A stretch of DNA of 7,464 nt, from positions 1 through 7,464 of the forward strand of contig CAJKKX010000106.1 in the NCBI GenBank assembly GCA_905200565.1. The letters run 5' to 3'. Origin of the DNA: an uncultured Lachnospiraceae bacterium (GTDB lineage: Bacteria > Bacillota_A > Clostridia > Lachnospirales > Lachnospiraceae). Positions 6,306 to 7,464 of this stretch are shown here, in pieces. Both the position numbers and the translations under genes were made by a program. Position 1 is the first letter of the stretch; the number at the start of each line of letters is the position of its first letter. The notes beneath the pieces were generated by a model that saw only the letters and a program-made list of their open reading frames with translations, did not search any database and was not told the DNA's origin.

Positions 6306-6334
6306 ATTATAATTCAACTTCTTTTCCAGGTCAA
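6306..6334 (-). promoter_or_regulatory. Promoter of the helix-turn-helix gene
   Basis: On the minus strand TTGACC (plus 6329-6334), a 17-base spacer and perfect TATAAT (plus 6306-6311). The predicted start is near 6300, about 28 bases before the regulator's start codon. It is back to back with the rightward promoter; the two -35 elements are 30 bases apart. Confidence 0.85.
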
Positions 6335-6342
6335 TAAAAACT

Positions 6343-6357
6343 TTAAAAATAATGTAT
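6343..6357 (+). promoter_or_regulatory. Putative operator between the divergent promoters
   Basis: TTAAAAATAATGTAT, the second exact copy of the 15-base sequence in the 60-aa gene promoter. It lies between the two divergent -35 elements. A related half-site, TTTTTAATGTATAAT, overlaps the rightward -10 (6379-6393), and TTTTTAATGTTTT occurs twice more, at about 6025-6037 and 6056-6068. Together these look like the binding sites of one regulator. Confidence 0.5.
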
Positions 6358-6364
6358 TTTTCTA

Positions 6365-6393
6365 TTGACATTGCACCGTTTTTAATGTATAAT
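6365..6393 (+). promoter_or_regulatory. Consensus promoter of the rightward small-protein cluster
   Basis: Perfect TTGACA (6365-6370), a 17-base spacer and perfect TATAAT (6388-6393). The predicted start is near 6400, giving a very short leader of about 19 nt before the first gene. The -10 overlaps an operator-like half-site, so the promoter is probably strong but repressed. Confidence 0.9.
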
Positions 6394-6418
6394 ACAATCA
6401 TCAAAGGAAAACAAACGG

Positions 6419-6637
6419 ATGGTAAACAAAATGAGAAAATTTGAAACAGGAAAAAGATATATGGCTGGGGCAATGGCATTTGAAATAATTAGCAGGACAG
6501 CAAAAACAGCTACAGTAGCAATGATACAGCACGCTGGAAGATTCAACGAAAGAGTATCCGGAACAAAGAGACTGAAACTTGGCAACTGGGAAACCGGAGA
6601 AGTTATATTTTACGGTTGCTACGAGATTCACGCATAA
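6419..6637 (+). CDS. Small basic protein of unknown function, 72 aa
   Basis: First gene of the rightward cluster. AAAGGA lies ten bases before the ATG at 6419; a second ATG at 6431 (giving MRKFETGKRYMAGAMAFEII) has no site of its own, though the family-like sequence begins there. The pattern F-x-x-G-K-x-Y, then I-x-R-T-A-K-T-A-T-V (24-33), then G-T-K-R-L-K-L and G-E-V-I-F-Y-G-C-Y-E-I resembles short beta-rich proteins I associate with Clostridia plasmids, phages and conjugative elements, for which I know no function. It is basic, with no signal peptide or membrane helix, so it is cytoplasmic and might bind nucleic acid; that is inference. Confidence 0.75.
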   Translation: MVNKMRKFETGKRYMAGAMAFEIISRTAKTATVAMIQHAGRFNERVSGTKRLKLGNWETGEVIFYGCYEIHA

Positions 6638-6640
6638 GAA

Positions 6641-6715
6641 ACCGCCCGGTTGCCGGGGCGTAGAGTCCGGCAACAGCGACCTTTACCGGCTGAACAGTAA
6701 AGGGGTGAAAGTCCG
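6641..6715 (+). ncRNA. Structured RNA element between two small genes
   Basis: This 126-base gap between genes is GC-rich and strongly foldable. Hairpin B pairs TTGCCGG (6650-6656) with CCGGCAA (6667-6673), 7 bp with a 10-nt loop. Hairpin C pairs CCTTTAC (6680-6686) with GTAAAGG (6697-6703), again 7 bp with a 10-nt loop. Hairpin A pairs CGCCCGG (6643-6649) with CCGGGGCG (6653-6660) and cannot form together with B, because both use 6653-6656. AGTCCG occurs twice, in the loop side of B and after C. No U run follows, so it is not an ordinary terminator. It could be a cis element controlling the 79-aa gene, an RNA released by processing, or a translational switch. I do not match it to a riboswitch class I know. 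Confidence 0.55.
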
Positions 6716-6763
6716 ATACAAAAGAAACCAAAAATCACATTTCATATACAGGAGGTACACACT

Positions 6764-7003
6764 ATGGAACTTCATCTTTTCGAAACTCTCAAAAACGCTT
6801 TTGAATCCAGCACATTGTCAAACAACAGGTTTTTATCTGCTTTAAACTCTGCATCCTGGGACAAAACATTTTACGCCGATGGAGAACACTATTTCTGCAA
6901 AGGCGGCTTCTGCTTCACAACCCCGTCTTTAAATCCTTTTGAAATCACTCGTAACTGGATGCCGTCAGCTATGTTTTCCGATGGCTCCTGCATCGAATTT
7001 TAA
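6764..7003 (+). CDS. Unrecognised small protein with a CX4C motif, 79 aa
   Basis: I do not recognise this protein. An excellent ribosome binding site (AGGAGGT, 6750-6756) stands seven to eight bases before the ATG at 6764. The protein starts MELHLFETLKNAFESSTLSN and ends FSDGSCIEF. The N-terminal third looks helical; the middle is aromatic (WDKTFYADGEHYF) and contains Cys 45 and Cys 50 in CKGGFC, with a third Cys at 76. Three cysteines in 79 residues could bind a metal or form a disulfide, but there is no secretion signal. It follows the structured RNA element and lies between two other unknown genes of the same strand, presumably in one transcript. Confidence 0.7.
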   Translation: MELHLFETLKNAFESSTLSNNRFLSALNSASWDKTFYADGEHYFCKGGFCFTTPSLNPFEITRNWMPSAMFSDGSCIEF

Positions 7004-7015
7004 CCACACCACCCA

Positions 7016-7035
7016 CCCGGCGTGGCTGCGCCGGG
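7016..7035 (+). promoter_or_regulatory. Intercistronic hairpin before the 91-aa gene
   Basis: CCCGGCG (7016-7022) and CGCCGGG (7029-7035) form a perfect 7-bp GC hairpin with loop TGGCTG. It starts 12 bases after the 79-aa stop and ends just before the next ribosome binding site. A purine-rich GAGAAAGAAGG follows, not a U run, so it should not terminate. It may protect the upstream RNA or tune translation of the 91-aa gene. Confidence 0.5.
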
Positions 7036-7050
7036 AGAAAGAAGGAAGAT

Positions 7051-7326
7051 ATGAAAAAAGAACAGGTATATATTTCACACTTCTTATTCCCCTGGGAAAC
7101 ATTTCAAGCACAAGGAAAACGTGAAGATAGGGAACGTGCCAACGGTGGCATAAGATGGACAGAGGAATTTAAAGAAGAGGTCAGAAACAATATTCTCAGA
7201 TATGGCAGTGAAAAAGATTTGGCTTTAAGAAATTCGTGTTTAAATGATGTTTATAAATTAGTCCCACTCCGTTTTAGAGATGAACTATTTGCAGGCGTAT
7301 CTTTTCCAATATGGAACCAAAGATAG
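7051..7326 (+). CDS. Unrecognised small protein, 91 aa
   Basis: Last gene of the rightward cluster, starting MKKEQVYISHFLFPWETFQA, with GAAGGAAG just before the ATG. I do not recognise it. It is charged and mixed helical, with a basic stretch GKREDRERANGGIRWTEEF (22-40), a helix EEVRNNILRYGSEKDLALRN (42-61) and a C-terminus of alternating hydrophobic and basic residues (VYKLVPLRFRDELFAGVSFP, 67-86). There is no signal peptide or membrane segment. The mean composition looks like a real folded protein and its position between a good ribosome binding site and a terminator supports expression. No function can be proposed. Confidence 0.75.
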   Translation: MKKEQVYISHFLFPWETFQAQGKREDRERANGGIRWTEEFKEEVRNNILRYGSEKDLALRNSCLNDVYKLVPLRFRDELFAGVSFPIWNQR

Positions 7327-7328
7327 CA

Positions 7329-7356
7329 GGCGGCAGGCAACTACCGCCCTCTTTTT
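7329..7356 (+). terminator. Rho-independent terminator of the small-protein cluster
   Basis: GGCGGCAG (7329-7336), loop GCAA, CTACCGCC (7341-7348): an 8-pair stem with one C/A mismatch, then CTCTTTTT. It begins two bases after the stop of the 91-aa gene. Its T tract overlaps the stop codon of the leftward gene at the right edge, so the two transcripts converge here. Confidence 0.8.
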
Positions 7357-7464
7357 ACGCTTCCCGGACCCGGTACACTCCTTTTACAACGGCCGGGAGC
7401 CAGCCGCTCTTGATCTGAACCCAGATAGTCCCGTCCCATGCTTTTGTTACACTTTTAATCTCTA
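7355..7464 (-). CDS. C-terminal fragment of a protein with an SH3-like ending
   Basis: An open frame enters from the right edge on the minus strand and ends at TAA 7357-7355. It gives 36 full codons, including VTKAWDGTIWVQIKSGWLPA and ending YRVREA. The pattern W-D-G-T-x-W-V-Q-I-x-S-G-W-L resembles C-terminal SH3-type cell-wall-binding repeats of bacterial and phage peptidoglycan hydrolases. Whether the missing N-terminal part is an amidase, a peptidase or something else cannot be seen. The frame is supported by sensible composition through 110 bases, by its tail-to-tail position at the terminator, and by the absence of a credible rightward gene here. Confidence 0.6.
   Translation of the reverse strand, partial: EIKSVTKAWDGTIWVQIKSGWLPAVVKGVYRVREA

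Noticed and set aside
6294..6673. Leftward frames of 61, 67 and 90 aa opposite the 72-aa gene
   Set aside because: They cross a strong rightward promoter and ribosome binding site and have no translation signals of their own.
6641..6715. Group II intron fragment, because of GGGGTGAAAGTCC
   Set aside because: There is no GTGYG-type 5' end, no domain V hairpin and no reverse transcriptase in the window; the similarity is one short motif.
1..7464. CRISPR arrays, tRNA, rRNA, insertion-sequence ends
   Set aside because: I saw no regularly spaced repeats, cloverleaf sequences, rRNA signatures or terminal inverted repeats with a transposase.

Overview
The window looks like the chromosome of a Gram-positive anaerobe of the Clostridia, most likely Lachnospiraceae. 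The grounds are strong AGGAGG-type ribosome binding sites, near-consensus sigma-A promoters with exact 17-base spacers, a 5' fragment of ribosomal protein L31 (MKEGIHPEYHQAT), and adaptor/ATPase/permease proteins of the YknXYZ/MacAB type. It has two parts: a conserved-looking block on the left (1 to about 5570, all on the minus strand) and an AT-richer accessory block on the right (about 5600 to 7464) full of very small genes. The right block resembles a regulatory or cargo part of an integrated mobile element, but no integrase, relaxase or transposase lies inside the window.

Left block. A four-gene operon is read leftward: membrane-fusion (HlyD-like) adaptor 1 (5468-4041), ABC ATPase (4044-3355), a second and much larger adaptor (3358-1559), and a MacB/FtsX-type permease (1546-294). 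The first three genes are joined by two identical 4-base GTGA stop/start overlaps. The second adaptor's stop codon lies inside the permease's ribosome binding site. An extended -10 promoter with an 11-base-spaced CTTAA direct repeat over its -35 region (5524-5568) suggests control by an OmpR-family response regulator. The permease is broken: the reading frame shifts inside its second membrane helix, and the C-terminal part restarts at an ATGA overlap. Adaptor 2 has about 220 extra residues, including a Pro/Thr/Glu repeat, where the tip of the coiled-coil hairpin should be. Adaptor 1 has a methionine- and acid-rich tail. Left of the operon a separate promoter (241-269) drives a leader of about 195 nt with several hairpins, followed by rpmE, of which only 13 codons are inside the window.

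Right block. Between the ABC promoter and the small genes lie a perfect 9-base direct repeat at 11-base period (5607-5626), a hairpin, and a rightward promoter that would produce RNA antisense to the next gene. Two small leftward genes follow: a 60-aa acidic helical protein and a 70-aa Cro/CI-type helix-turn-helix regulator. Across a divergent promoter region, a rightward cluster encodes three unrecognised proteins of 72, 79 and 91 aa. The first two are separated by a structured, possibly switching RNA, and the last two by a GC-rich hairpin. A terminator hairpin at 7329-7356 ends the cluster. A 15-base sequence shared by the divergent region and the 60-aa gene's promoter, plus related half-sites, suggests that the helix-turn-helix protein controls several of these promoters. 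At the right edge the C-terminus of a leftward gene with an SH3-like ending is cut off by the window.

The best candidates for undescribed biology are the small-protein cluster with its operator set and RNA element, and the unusual adaptor 2. The broken permease is the clearest anomaly.
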